Source: Candidatus Marithrix sp. (lineage in GTDB: Bacteria; Pseudomonadota; Gammaproteobacteria; Beggiatoales; Beggiatoaceae). From it: a DNA stretch of 64,000 nt. The translations under genes were made by a program, and so were the position numbers. The notes beneath the pieces were generated by a model. That model searched no databases. It saw nothing but the letters and a program-made list of their open reading frames with translations, and was not told where the DNA came from. The first letter of the stretch is position 1; each line of letters opens with the position of its first letter. The DNA is taken from contig JADGDS010000002.1 of the NCBI GenBank assembly GCA_016744775.1, positions 62,001 through 126,000 of the forward strand, in the 5' to 3' direction. Below, piece after piece: positions 32,741-40,862 of the stretch.

Positions 32741-33563
32741 ATGAAAAAATTCCTAATATACGTAATACTATTAATATCACCATCTATATTAATAGCGGCA
32801 AATAACATTGATAGCAATAATAAATATGCTTGGAATAAAAAATTTTGTTGGGTAATGTTTCAATCGGATCATTCTCAAGTTAAAATTAACTGGTTGGATA
32901 AGCTTCAATGGCGATTCATATAAAGTTCAAATGGAAAAGCCAGAAAAACCATTAGATAGTTTTGGACAAGTCATAAATATACTCAAGATTTCTATCGTCT
33001 TCTCAAAGAACGAGGCTTTAAAGATGAAGAAATTGCCTATATGAATCCACAAGCTCCAGATATTAATCTTGATCTTCGTCTTGAAGACGAATTGCTAGAC
33101 TATAATTTTTTTGATCCTGAAGCAGAATTAAAAGCAGCCTTTGAACAAGCGGCAAGTAAATTAACAACTGGACAACAATTTATATTTTTTCTACATGGAC
33201 ATGCCAGCCCCAACAACTTCTTGATAATGAACAACTATCAACTCTCAGCTACATATTTACAACAATTGCTAGCCATGTTACCAACTGATATACAACAAAT
33301 TTTAATCCTAGATAGTTGTTACAGCGGCTCCTTCTTTGACGAACTAACTCAACAAGGGCGAATATTGATAAGTAGTTCTGACGACATACAAAACCAACTT
33401 AAAAATAGAAGGAAAAAAAACCTACCAAATAAGCCTAAACTTACCAAAAACTAGCCCACTAGGAAAATACCAAACATGCGGAGTACTAGTACAACAATCC
33501 GCAGAACCTCTAGTATTAGAAAATTGGATAGACATCAACTGTGGAGAGTTTGAAGTTAATTAA
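32741..33563 (+). pseudogene. Caspase/legumain-like peptidase, degenerate
   Basis: The start has a signal peptide (FLIYVILLISPSILIAA) but stops at 32923. A second frame (33041 on) carries the peptidase core: FFLHGHASPNNFLIMN with the catalytic His and ILILDSCYSGSFFDEL with the catalytic Cys, the clan CD pattern. At about 33395 the frame shifts again and the conserved tail (YQTCGVLVQQSAEPLV, then WIDINCGEFEVN) ends at 33563. At least two frame breaks make it a pseudogene of a secreted clan CD peptidase. A different, intact caspase-like gene lies at 37967-38893. Confidence 0.82.
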
Positions 33564-33576
33564 TAATAATGCAAAA

Positions 33577-35034
33577 TTAAGTTTTCTCAGCCCGAGCTTT
33601 TGCAATTTCTGCTTTGATCGCTGCTTTACTTTTGGTAGCCGCTTTTTTATGACGTTCAGCGCGTTCTTTCTTTTCTCTTTCTATACGAAAGTTTCTAAAA
33701 TCATGTCGTTGTCGTGCTAATTCGGATTTTTTAGCTTCAGATTTGTTAATATGAATTTCTGATTTAGCATAATGATAATAACTGACTAAAGGTATAGAAC
33801 TTGGACATACATAGGAACAAGCTCCGCATTCAATACAATCAAATATCTTATATTCTTCTACTTTTTGAAAGTCTTTCGCTTTAGTAAACCAATATAATTG
33901 TTGCGGTAATAAATCCATAGGACATATTTCTGCGCAAGAACCACAGCGTATGCAAGGCATTGTAGAAGCTGCTATTTCATTTTCTTCAGAGGCAATTAAA
34001 CAATTAGTGGTTTTAATAATAGGTATATCATCATTAGGCAGACTCAAACCCATCATTGAACCGCCCATGATTAATCTATTGACTTTGCTTGTTACTTCAC
34101 ATTGTTCTAGCACAAAACGCATAGATGTACCTAATAAAACTGCCATATTTTGCGGTTTATGTACGCCACTACCTGTGACAGTCACAATGCGTGATAACAA
34201 AGGTTCGCCATATTCTATTGCTCGATATACCGCGCTGGCAGTTTCAACATTTTGTACCACAATACCAATACTAGCTGGTAAATTTGAACGTGATAGTTTG
34301 TTACCAGTTAATACTTCTATTAATTGAGTTTCCCCACCCATAGGGTAGATTGTAGGAACTTTTATGATTTCTACATTGCTATTAGCAGAAGCAATTAATA
34401 AAGCTTGATAAGCATCAACTTTATTATCTTCAACAGCAATAATACAGCGTTTTACACCGCCTAAAGTATGACTAATAATTTCTGCGCCAAGCACAACTTC
34501 TTTAGCACGTTCACGCATCAAACGATCATCACAAGTAATATAAGGTTCACATTCCGCACCATTGATAATTAAAGTAGCTATTTTTGTAGGCTTTAATTTA
34601 ATATGAGTAGGAAAACCTGCGCCGCCTAAACCGACAATACCAGCTTTTGCAATATGTTGACGAACTTCATCGGCTGATAAGCTTGTATAATCACTAATAG
34701 GCTCTAATTCTAGCCATTGATCTTTAGCATCAGTTTCAATGACAATACAGTCAACTTTTAAACCAGAAGGATGAGGAATATTATGAGCTTCAATAGCTAT
34801 AACAGTGCCTGAACTTGAGGCATGAATAGAAGAAGCTGCATTTTGTGCAATAATTTGACCCTTGAAAACATAATCGCCGACTTTCACAATAGGATCAGCC
34901 GGTTCACCTTTATGTTGTAATAAAGGTAATACTAAAAATTGGGGTATTTTAGCTTGAATAATTGGTTTATCACAAGAAAGTGTTTTATGCCCATCAAGCT
35001 TAATACCGCCATGAAATTTCCATAAATGTGTCAT
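33577..35034 (-). CDS. rnfC: RnfC, electron transport complex subunit
   Basis: 485 residues. The ATG at 35034 ([17 protein letters not shown]) overlaps the rnfB stop as ATGA and matches family starts. The FMN/NADH-binding core contains [13 protein letters not shown] and [17 protein letters not shown]. Two [4Fe-4S] motifs follow, [15 protein letters not shown] and [15 protein letters not shown] charged Lys/Arg/Glu tail is shorter than in E. coli RsxC. RnfC is the peripheral subunit that receives electrons from NADH or passes them to it. rnfD, rnfG and rnfE do not follow; a caspase-like pseudogene converges on this end instead. Confidence 0.95.
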   Translation of the reverse strand: MTHLWKFHGGIKLDGHKTLSCDKPIIQAKIPQFLVLPLLQHKGEPADPIVKVGDYVFKGQIIAQNAASSIHASSSGTVIAIEAHNIPHPSGLKVDCIVIETDAKDQWLELEPISDYTSLSADEVRQHIAKAGIVGLGGAGFPTHIKLKPTKIATLIINGAECEPYITCDDRLMRERAKEVVLGAEIISHTLGGVKRCIIAVEDNKVDAYQALLIASANSNVEIIKVPTIYPMGGETQLIEVLTGNKLSRSNLPASIGIVVQNVETASAVYRAIEYGEPLLSRIVTVTGSGVHKPQNMAVLLGTSMRFVLEQCEVTSKVNRLIMGGSMMGLSLPNDDIPIIKTTNCLIASEENEIAASTMPCIRCGSCAEICPMDLLPQQLYWFTKAKDFQKVEEYKIFDCIECGACSYVCPSSIPLVSYYHYAKSEIHINKSEAKKSELARQRHDFRNFRIEREKKERAERHKKAATKSKAAIKAEIAKARAEKT

Positions 35035-35564
35035 ATAAGTGAAGGATATTTCCAAGTTTTGATATTAGGTGATATTGGCAGCATTTCAATACAATCAACC
35101 GGGCAAGGTGGCAAACAAAGATCACAACCAGTACATTCTTCAGCAATAACAGTATGCATAAGTTTAGGCGCACCTAAAATCGCATCAACTGGGCAAGCTT
35201 TAATACATAAAGTACAACCAATACAAGTTTGTTCATCAATTACCGCCACCATTGGCACTGCTGCTTCAGCTTCTTCGTCTAAGGCTTTAGGTTCACGATC
35301 TAATAAATCTGCTAAAGCTAGCATGGCAGTTTCACCGCCCGGTGTGCATTTGTTGATTTCTTCTTCTTCTTTAACTATTGCTTCTGCATAAGGGCGACAT
35401 CCCGGATAATCACATTTACCACATTGTTGTTGTGGCAATAGTGCATCAACTTTGTCAACAATTGGATCACCTTCTACTTTAAAGCGTATTCCTGCATAAG
35501 CTAGTAACAAACCAAAAATTAAGGCTAATCCAGTAAGTACTAATAAGGCTATTATTATGGTCAT
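35031..35564 (-). CDS. rnfB: RnfB, ferredoxin-like subunit
   Basis: 177 residues. There is an N-terminal membrane helix ([21 protein letters not shown]), a Fe-S (DUF/Fer4-16 type) domain with [15 protein letters not shown], then two ferredoxin motifs, [16 protein letters not shown] and [17 protein letters not shown]. RnfB is the electron entry or exit subunit that docks soluble ferredoxin. It overlaps rnfA by 4 nt and rnfC by 4 nt. Confidence 0.96.
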   Translation of the reverse strand: MTIIIALLVLTGLALIFGLLLAYAGIRFKVEGDPIVDKVDALLPQQQCGKCDYPGCRPYAEAIVKEEEEINKCTPGGETAMLALADLLDREPKALDEEAEAAVPMVAVIDEQTCIGCTLCIKACPVDAILGAPKLMHTVIAEECTGCDLCLPPCPVDCIEMLPISPNIKTWKYPSLI

Positions 35565-36142
35565 AATTTAACTAAACCTGCAAAACCCATAAATGCAATT
35601 GACATAATACCAGCGGTTATTAAGGCAATTGGTGCGCCTTTAAAAGCTAGAGGTACGTCTGCAACCACAACGCGCTCACGTAATCCTGCAAATAACACTA
35701 AAACTAGTGAAAATCCAATAGCGGCACTAAAACCGTAAATGGCAGATTCTATAAAACCATTTTTTTCTTGTATGTTTAATAAAGCAACACCTAAAACTGC
35801 ACAATTTGTAGTAATTAACGGTAAAAAAATCCCTAAAATTTGATATAACATAGGGCTAGTTTTATGAACAAACATTTCTGTAAATTGTACCACCACTGCA
35901 ATTGCTAAAATAAATGCAATAGTGCGTAAAAACTCTATGTCTAATGGCATTAATATATATTCATTAATCAGATAACTGCTAACAGACGATAAAGTGAGTA
36001 CGAAAGTAGTGGCAAGCCCCATGCCAATAGCGGTTTCTAGTTTAGTAGAAACACTCATAAAAGGGCATAAACCTAAAAATTTTACCAGAACAATATTATT
36101 TACTAAAACAGTACTTACAAAGATAAGTAGATATTCACTCAT
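35561..36142 (-). CDS. rnfA: RnfA, integral membrane subunit
   Basis: 193 residues and six hydrophobic helices, the standard RnfA/NqrE fold. Examples are the N-terminal [20 protein letters not shown] and the conserved GLCPFMSVS and [11 protein letters not shown] segments with half-helix cysteines. It forms with RnfE the intramembrane Fe-S site of the Na+/H+-pumping complex. First gene of the rnfABC run; a 25-bp palindrome lies 16 bp upstream of its start codon. Confidence 0.96.
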   Translation of the reverse strand: MSEYLLIFVSTVLVNNIVLVKFLGLCPFMSVSTKLETAIGMGLATTFVLTLSSVSSYLINEYILMPLDIEFLRTIAFILAIAVVVQFTEMFVHKTSPMLYQILGIFLPLITTNCAVLGVALLNIQEKNGFIESAIYGFSAAIGFSLVLVLFAGLRERVVVADVPLAFKGAPIALITAGIMSIAFMGFAGLVKL

Positions 36143-36157
36143 TTATAGATTTCTTAT

Positions 36158-36182
36158 AATATTAAAATTGAATTTTAATATT
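36158..36182. promoter_or_regulatory. Perfect palindrome upstream of rnfA
   Basis: AATATTAAAATT-G-AATTTTAATATT, 12-bp arms, 16-40 bases upstream of the rnfA ATG on the minus strand. Its place and symmetry would suit an operator or a leader hairpin. The intergenic region 36143-36323 also serves the divergent gene at 36324. Confidence 0.4.
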
Positions 36183-36323
36183 GTTTCATTATGAAAATAA
36201 TCAAGTTAGCAAGATTAATCAAAAAATATTTTCAAAAAAATTTGAATTTATAAAAATCATCAATTAGACTTACAACTAAGATATTTCATTTATCAAACAA
36301 GTAGTCTTGTTAAGGTTAATATT

Positions 36324-37274
36324 ATGAGTAAGTCAATGAATTCCGCAAAAACCTTCATGTTAGTTTCCGCTGGCAAACTTGCCACTATACCGGGTACTAG
36401 TGCCGCCGCTGGTAAAGAAGAAGCCCCTCAAGAAAGACCCGCATTAGCTTTACATGAAATGGCTAACCCTATTGATGCTATTGTTCCACCAATGAATAAT
36501 AAGGATTATGAATCTAAAGGTACTCGTTTTGAGCAAAGTGGTGAAGATTTTAAAGGTGCAGGGCTTATTTTTGCTGGTGATAAGGGTGAGCAGCTACGTT
36601 TAGACTTTATAATAAATCACCTGTACTTTGCTGAAGATGTTAATGAATTGGATGTTTTTGTCGCTTATAGTTCTACTGTTGGCTATTTTGAAGATAATGA
36701 ACATTTGCCCGGGCTTGGTGACGAGGATGATTATGATGAAAAAGCTCTAGGTCAACCGGGTCAACCGGGTCAACCGGGTCAATTAGATCAAGATGATAAT
36801 GATAAGCGGGGTAAAAGACCAGTATATAAACCGGGTAAAGCTTTAGGTGATCGTGTAAAACCTAACAAACAAGCTCCTAAACCTCCTCAAGTTGGTGCTG
36901 GTAAACTTTGTTTGGATATGAGTAATGTTCAAATATTGGCAGGTGTTCGTGTTAAAGCTCTACAACAATTAGTTGATGCTCCAACTCCATTAGGTCAAGC
37001 TCTGCCAAATCCTAATTCAGTTTCAGTTTCTGTAAATTTGTCAGATTTACAGAATTTTGAAGGTGATGAATTATATTTCCAAGCTATGGCTGTTCCTGTT
37101 GGTGAAACAATAAATTTTCCAGAAGCACAAGTTTCTGAATGTGATCGCTTTTTAATTGTTAAACCAGAAGCAGATAAACCGGGTAGTGGTAGTAAAACCG
37201 ATCCATTTAGTAATTCTTCTACCGGAACTACTGATGGTCAAACTAATACTACTCCGGGTAAAATTCAAGAATAA
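36324..37274 (+). CDS. Unknown protein with Gly-Gln-Pro repeat
   Basis: 316 residues, not recognised. The N-terminus (MLVSAGKLATIPGTSAAAG) is weakly hydrophobic and not a clear signal peptide. An acidic middle (DEDDYDEKA) leads into a perfect GQP repeat (GQPGQPGQPGQ, about residues 143-153) and a basic Pro-rich linker. Then comes a second domain (KLCLDMSNVQILAGVRVKAL and SVSVNLSDLQNFEGDELYFQ) with a beta-rich look. The Thr/Ser/Gly tail resembles flexible ends of secreted or surface proteins. It starts 10 nt before a GNAT acetyltransferase gene and may act with it. Confidence 0.75.
   Translation: MSKSMNSAKTFMLVSAGKLATIPGTSAAAGKEEAPQERPALALHEMANPIDAIVPPMNNKDYESKGTRFEQSGEDFKGAGLIFAGDKGEQLRLDFIINHLYFAEDVNELDVFVAYSSTVGYFEDNEHLPGLGDEDDYDEKALGQPGQPGQPGQLDQDDNDKRGKRPVYKPGKALGDRVKPNKQAPKPPQVGAGKLCLDMSNVQILAGVRVKALQQLVDAPTPLGQALPNPNSVSVSVNLSDLQNFEGDELYFQAMAVPVGETINFPEAQVSECDRFLIVKPEADKPGSGSKTDPFSNSSTGTTDGQTNTTPGKIQE
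36750..36782 (+). repeat. 9-bp tandem repeat encoding Gly-Gln-Pro
   Basis: GGTCAACCG repeated 3.7 times without error inside the gene at 36324. A unit of nine bases keeps the frame, so copy number can change by slippage and vary the length of the linker. Confidence 0.95.
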
Positions 37275-37284
37275 AGGATTTATC

Positions 37285-37980
37285 ATGGAATTTGCCCCAG
37301 TTGGGCTTCAAGCTCTGCAAGGATGCAGAGTTGTTTTAGAACGTTCTGCACCTGAACATGCACCGTTTTTGCGGGAATGTTATCAGAATGAAGAATTTAT
37401 GGATTTATATAGATTGGCGCAGAATCGTAATGAAACAGAAGCTCAAATTAGAGAACGTTTAGTTAAAGAACAGCAACATTTACCTCAACAATTAAAAGGT
37501 GTTGAATGGGTAATTCATCATTTAGATGATGGGCAAAAACAACCTATAGGTTTAGCCGCTTTGGTTGATTATAAAGAATCTCACCAACGCGCTGAGTTGT
37601 TATTTGGTATTGCTGATAGTAAGTATAGAGGAACTGGTAGCAGTTTAGAATCGTATTTGTTAATCTTAGAATTTGCCTTTAATGTTATTAAACTTCATAA
37701 AGTAACAGCTTTAATTTATGGTTATAATAATAAAGCTCAAAAAAATGTAGAACACTTAGGATTTGTTAAAGAAGGCTTGTTAAGAGATCATATTAATACA
37801 CCCAAAGGCTTTCTTGACATGTATTTCAATGGCTTAACTGAAAATGACTTTCGTAGCAGTAAATCCATGCAAAGATTATCAAAACACTATTTAAAAAGAG
37901 ATGTTACTGCAACACCTCTCTTAGTTGAACCTCTTACTGATGATTATTTAGCAAAAGCAGAACAAGCTATTCGCATGTAG
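37285..37980 (+). CDS. GNAT-family N-acetyltransferase
   Basis: 231 residues from ATG at 37285 (AAAGGA seven bases upstream; an earlier in-frame ATG lies inside the preceding gene). The acetyl-CoA fold of the RimJ/SpeG type is seen in LLFGIADSKYRGTGSSLESY, LHKVTALIYGYNNKAQKNVE and HLGFVKEGLLRDHI. The RxxGT variant (KYRGTGS) replaces the usual Q/RxxGxG/A. The substrate could be a protein N-terminus, an amino sugar or a cofactor. The 3' end overlaps the convergent caspase-like gene by 14 nt. Confidence 0.85.
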   Translation: MEFAPVGLQALQGCRVVLERSAPEHAPFLRECYQNEEFMDLYRLAQNRNETEAQIRERLVKEQQHLPQQLKGVEWVIHHLDDGQKQPIGLAALVDYKESHQRAELLFGIADSKYRGTGSSLESYLLILEFAFNVIKLHKVTALIYGYNNKAQKNVEHLGFVKEGLLRDHINTPKGFLDMYFNGLTENDFRSSKSMQRLSKHYLKRDVTATPLLVEPLTDDYLAKAEQAIRM

Positions 37981-38893
37981 TACCTGTTGGGCGGCGACAA
38001 CATAGAGAACCTCTATTATTATAGTAATAATAACATTTTTCTTCTTGTATAATAGGTTGTTCGCATGTGGTTCCGGTAGATTTACGACAACAAAGAATGC
38101 CTCTACGATTATAATAGTAATAACATTTTTCTGTTGTATTAAGCTTGGTAAAGTTTTTAATCTTAAGTTCAGATTGGGGGTTTTGTTCTATACCATAAGG
38201 TAATCGTATTGGTACCTCAGCGCGTTTTACTAATTGATTCCAATTTGGCGAATTAGAGCTAGCCAGTTCCTTATTTAAACTTTCTAGTAATTGATAAGTA
38301 AAAAAACCTCCATGTTGAGCATTGCCCCACGCATATTCTCCCGGTTTAGCCGCACCCATAATTATGGTTCCTTGACGTTTTAAAAATAGCTGTTGATAAT
38401 TTTGCGTTTTAGGAGCTTCAATACTTCGTAAACTCATGAAATTATTTAAACTGGAACCACGACTAGTAAGATTATTACAACTATCAGCTATGATTACTAG
38501 TAAACGCGGTTTTTTAGCTTTTAAACTCCAAATTACATTATCTAATTTTAATTTGCGAGTTTTCAAATTTAATGCAGGCCATTTAGTTCCAGAATTGTTA
38601 CTATGACCAGAATAATAAAACATAACTACATCATCTGGTCTTACCGAGATATTATTTAAATTACGTTTTACTGTGTCATAATTAAAGTCATATCCATATA
38701 TATTATGTTGTATTAACGTTAAACCGGTGTTGCTAGCAATATTTTGAGTTAAGGTATTGATTTTCCGTTTATCAATAATAACACTGTTACCTATGGTTTT
38801 ATCATTGGTATCAGCAACAATAATGGCATGAAAATTAGCTGCTAAAGAATTAGCTGACAATAACATTAGTAAGATTAAAATTAAGTTTTTCAT
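37967..38893 (-). CDS. Secreted caspase-like (C14) peptidase with Cys-rich tail repeats
   Basis: 308 residues from ATG at 38893; upstream codons belong to a repeat. A signal peptide (LILILLMLLSANSLA) leads to a peptidase C14 domain. The catalytic His is in VVMFYYSGHSNN (about residue 98) and the Cys in LLVIIADSCNN (about 139). The domain is about 230 residues. The C-terminus has two copies of a 22-residue motif of the form CYYYYN-RG-LCCR-TGTTCE (about residues 263 and 293), each with four cysteines. I know no named domain for it; it is likely a disulfide-bonded extracellular module. Metacaspase-like proteins are numerous in large sulfur bacteria. Confidence 0.83.
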   Translation of the reverse strand: MKNLILILLMLLSANSLAANFHAIIVADTNDKTIGNSVIIDKRKINTLTQNIASNTGLTLIQHNIYGYDFNYDTVKRNLNNISVRPDDVVMFYYSGHSNNSGTKWPALNLKTRKLKLDNVIWSLKAKKPRLLVIIADSCNNLTSRGSSLNNFMSLRSIEAPKTQNYQQLFLKRQGTIIMGAAKPGEYAWGNAQHGGFFTYQLLESLNKELASSNSPNWNQLVKRAEVPIRLPYGIEQNPQSELKIKNFTKLNTTEKCYYYYNRRGILCCRKSTGTTCEQPIIQEEKCYYYYNNRGSLCCRRPTGTTCE

Positions 38894-38899
38894 TTTTTT

Positions 38900-39043
38900 T
38901 CTCGTTCCCACGCTCCAGCGTGGGAATGCATGTCCAGACGCTCCAGCGTCAAGTCAGATTTAAATTCCTATGGCAATTATATTGTGCTACTGGACGCTGG
39001 AGCGTCCACACACGCATTCCCACGCTGGAGCGTGGGAACGAGA
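38900..39043. mobile_element. 144-bp inverted-repeat element, copy 1 (inside the 3' end of purN)
   Basis: The ends TCTCGTTCCCACGCTCCAGC and its complement GCTGGAGCGTGGGAACGAGA form a long terminal inverted repeat. The arms contain further GACGCTCCAGCGTC palindromes. The inner part is AT-rich. A copy of equal length and about 96% identity is at 39626-39769. It carries no gene and looks like a MITE or large REP element. The purN reading frame runs into it. Confidence 0.9.
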
Positions 39044-39610
39044 AAAATATTTCTCTGCAAATAATTGTATAGCTTCTGGATAAATTTTATGTTCTTGTTG
39101 CAAAACTCGTGCTGCTAAACTTTCTTCAGTATCATCTGCTAATATTGGAACCCGCGCTTGAAGAATTATTGGTCCAGCGTCTAAGTCTTCTGTTACAAAG
39201 TGTACGCTAGCTCCATGTTCTTTTTCACCTGCTTCTATAGCGCGTTTGTGAGTATCTAAACCTTTAAATTTAGGCAATAGAGATGGATGAATGTTTATTA
39301 AGCGACCTTTATAATGTTTGACAAATTCGCTACTTAAAATACGCATAAATCCAGCCAATACAACTAGTTGTGGTTGATATTGATCTATACATTGCTGTAG
39401 CGCAGTATCGAATTCTAATCGTGTTGCAAAGTCTTTATGATCCAATACTTCAGTGTTAATTCCTGCTTGTTGAGCATAGTTTAAACCAGCAGCTTGCGGA
39501 CGATTACTGATAACTGCACTAATATTAACTAAAGGATTAGCAGCGTCAATAATTGCTTTTAAATTACTACCTCGTCCAGAAATTAGAGCTACTATAGATA
39601 ATTTTTTCAT
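38987..39610 (-). CDS. purN: PurN, phosphoribosylglycinamide formyltransferase
   Basis: 207 residues. Motifs are VALISGRGSNLKAIIDA (residues 7-23), LAGFMRILS, NIHPSLLPKFKGLDTHKRAI (catalytic Asn/His), and HFVTEDLDAGPII with the catalytic Asp. It transfers formyl from 10-formyl-THF to GAR in purine synthesis. The family part ends at AEKYF; the final 18 residues (SRSHAPAWECVCGRSSVQ) and the stop codon are encoded by the inserted 144-bp element. It is downstream of purM in the usual purMN order, with a second element between them. Confidence 0.94.
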   Translation of the reverse strand: MKKLSIVALISGRGSNLKAIIDAANPLVNISAVISNRPQAAGLNYAQQAGINTEVLDHKDFATRLEFDTALQQCIDQYQPQLVVLAGFMRILSSEFVKHYKGRLINIHPSLLPKFKGLDTHKRAIEAGEKEHGASVHFVTEDLDAGPIILQARVPILADDTEESLAARVLQQEHKIYPEAIQLFAEKYFSRSHAPAWECVCGRSSVQ

Positions 39611-39625
39611 TTTTTACCTCCTTTT

Positions 39626-39769
39626 TCTCGTTCCCACGCTCCAGCGTGGGAATGCATGTCCAGACGCTCCAGCGTCAAGTCAGATTTAAATTCCTATAGC
39701 CATTACATTGTGCTACTGGACGCTGGAGCGTCCACACATGCGTTCCCACGCTGGAGCGTGGGAACGAGA
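39626..39769. mobile_element. 144-bp inverted-repeat element, copy 2 (between purM and purN)
   Basis: Same element as 38900-39043, in the same orientation, filling almost the whole purM-purN spacer. On the transcript it would form a very long hairpin between the two coding regions. Shorter derivatives lie at 50528-50594 and 60132-60220. Confidence 0.9.
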
Positions 39770-39784
39770 AAATATTTTTGATCA

Positions 39785-40783
39785 TTATACAATTTTGATT
39801 TGTTGCTTAGAATTGCTGTCAATATTTCCAATATGCCAAGCTGTTTCGCCTAATTCTGTTAGTAAGTTTAAAGCCTTATTTGTTTGATCGGCTGGAATAC
39901 AAATTACCATTCCAATGCCACAATTAAAGGTACGATACATTTCTGTATCAGTAATATTACCTTGTTCTTGTAACCAATCGAAAATCACTGGGCGTGACCA
40001 ACTCTTACTATTAATATTAGCACAACAATCTGAAGGTAATACACGTGGTATATTTTCTAATAAGCCTCCACCAGTTATATGTGCTAAAGCGTGTACTGGT
40101 ATTTGTGAAATCAGTTCTAGTAAGGGTTTGACGTAAATACGAGTAGGTTTTAATAAACTATTAATAATATTCTTATTCACGTCTGGTTCTAAAATTTTTC
40201 TAATTAATGAATAACCATTGGAATGTGGACCACTAGAAGCTAGACCAATTAGGGCATCACCAGCTTGAACCTTACTACCATCAATAATAGCATTCTTTTC
40301 AACTATACCAACCGCAAATCCTGCTAAATCATAATCTCCCTGACTATACATACCGGGCATTTCGGCAGTTTCGCCACCAACTAAAGCCGCTCCAGCTAAT
40401 TCACAACCTGTACCAATACCAGTAACAACTTGACTAGCCACTTCTACATCAAGTTTTCCAGTAGCGTAATAGTCTAAAAAGAATAGTGGTTCGGCACCAG
40501 AAGTAACAATATCATTAACACACATTGCAACTAAGTCAATACCTATTGTGTCATATTTAGCATAAGTTTGTGCTAATTTTAATTTTGTACCCACACCATC
40601 TGTGCCGGAAACTAGAACAGGTTTCTTATAACGATCTAGTGGAATTTCAAATAAAGCTCCAAATCCACCTAAGTTGCCTAACATTTCTGGGCGGCGAGTA
40701 CGAGCAGCAATTGGTTTAATCTGTTCAACTAGTAAATTACCGTTATCAATATTAACACCAGCGTCGCGATAAGAATTTGTCAT
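39785..40783 (-). CDS. purM: PurM, phosphoribosylformylglycinamidine cyclo-ligase
   Basis: 332 residues. Family landmarks are [52 protein letters not shown] (ATP site) and [12 protein letters not shown]. Further ones are [33 protein letters not shown] and [17 protein letters not shown]. It converts FGAM to AIR in purine synthesis. It is slightly shorter than E. coli PurM (345). It forms an operon with purN, separated by a 144-bp element. It is divergent from the DUF1800 gene across 79 bp. Confidence 0.95.
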   Translation of the reverse strand: MTNSYRDAGVNIDNGNLLVEQIKPIAARTRRPEMLGNLGGFGALFEIPLDRYKKPVLVSGTDGVGTKLKLAQTYAKYDTIGIDLVAMCVNDIVTSGAEPLFFLDYYATGKLDVEVASQVVTGIGTGCELAGAALVGGETAEMPGMYSQGDYDLAGFAVGIVEKNAIIDGSKVQAGDALIGLASSGPHSNGYSLIRKILEPDVNKNIINSLLKPTRIYVKPLLELISQIPVHALAHITGGGLLENIPRVLPSDCCANINSKSWSRPVIFDWLQEQGNITDTEMYRTFNCGIGMVICIPADQTNKALNLLTELGETAWHIGNIDSNSKQQIKIV

Positions 40784-40806
40784 ATTTATTTTTTATAAAC
40801 TTGTAT

Positions 40807-40835
40807 TTGTGAGTATATTGTGATTATAATATAAT
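40807..40835 (+). promoter_or_regulatory. Sigma70-like promoter of the DUF1800-DUF1501 pair
   Basis: TTGTGA (40807-40812) and TATAAT (40830-40835) with 17 bases between them, a second TATAAT overlapping by one base (40825), and a strong AGGAGAG ribosome site at 40851. The -10 ends 27 bases before the ATG, giving a short leader. Confidence 0.6.
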
Positions 40836-40862
40836 CTATAAAAAAAAGTTAGGAGAGTTGTC

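Noticed and set aside
33950-34327. 125-codon plus-strand frame opposite rnfC
   Set aside because: rnfC has all its Fe-S and FMN/NADH motifs on the minus strand; the plus frame has no features.
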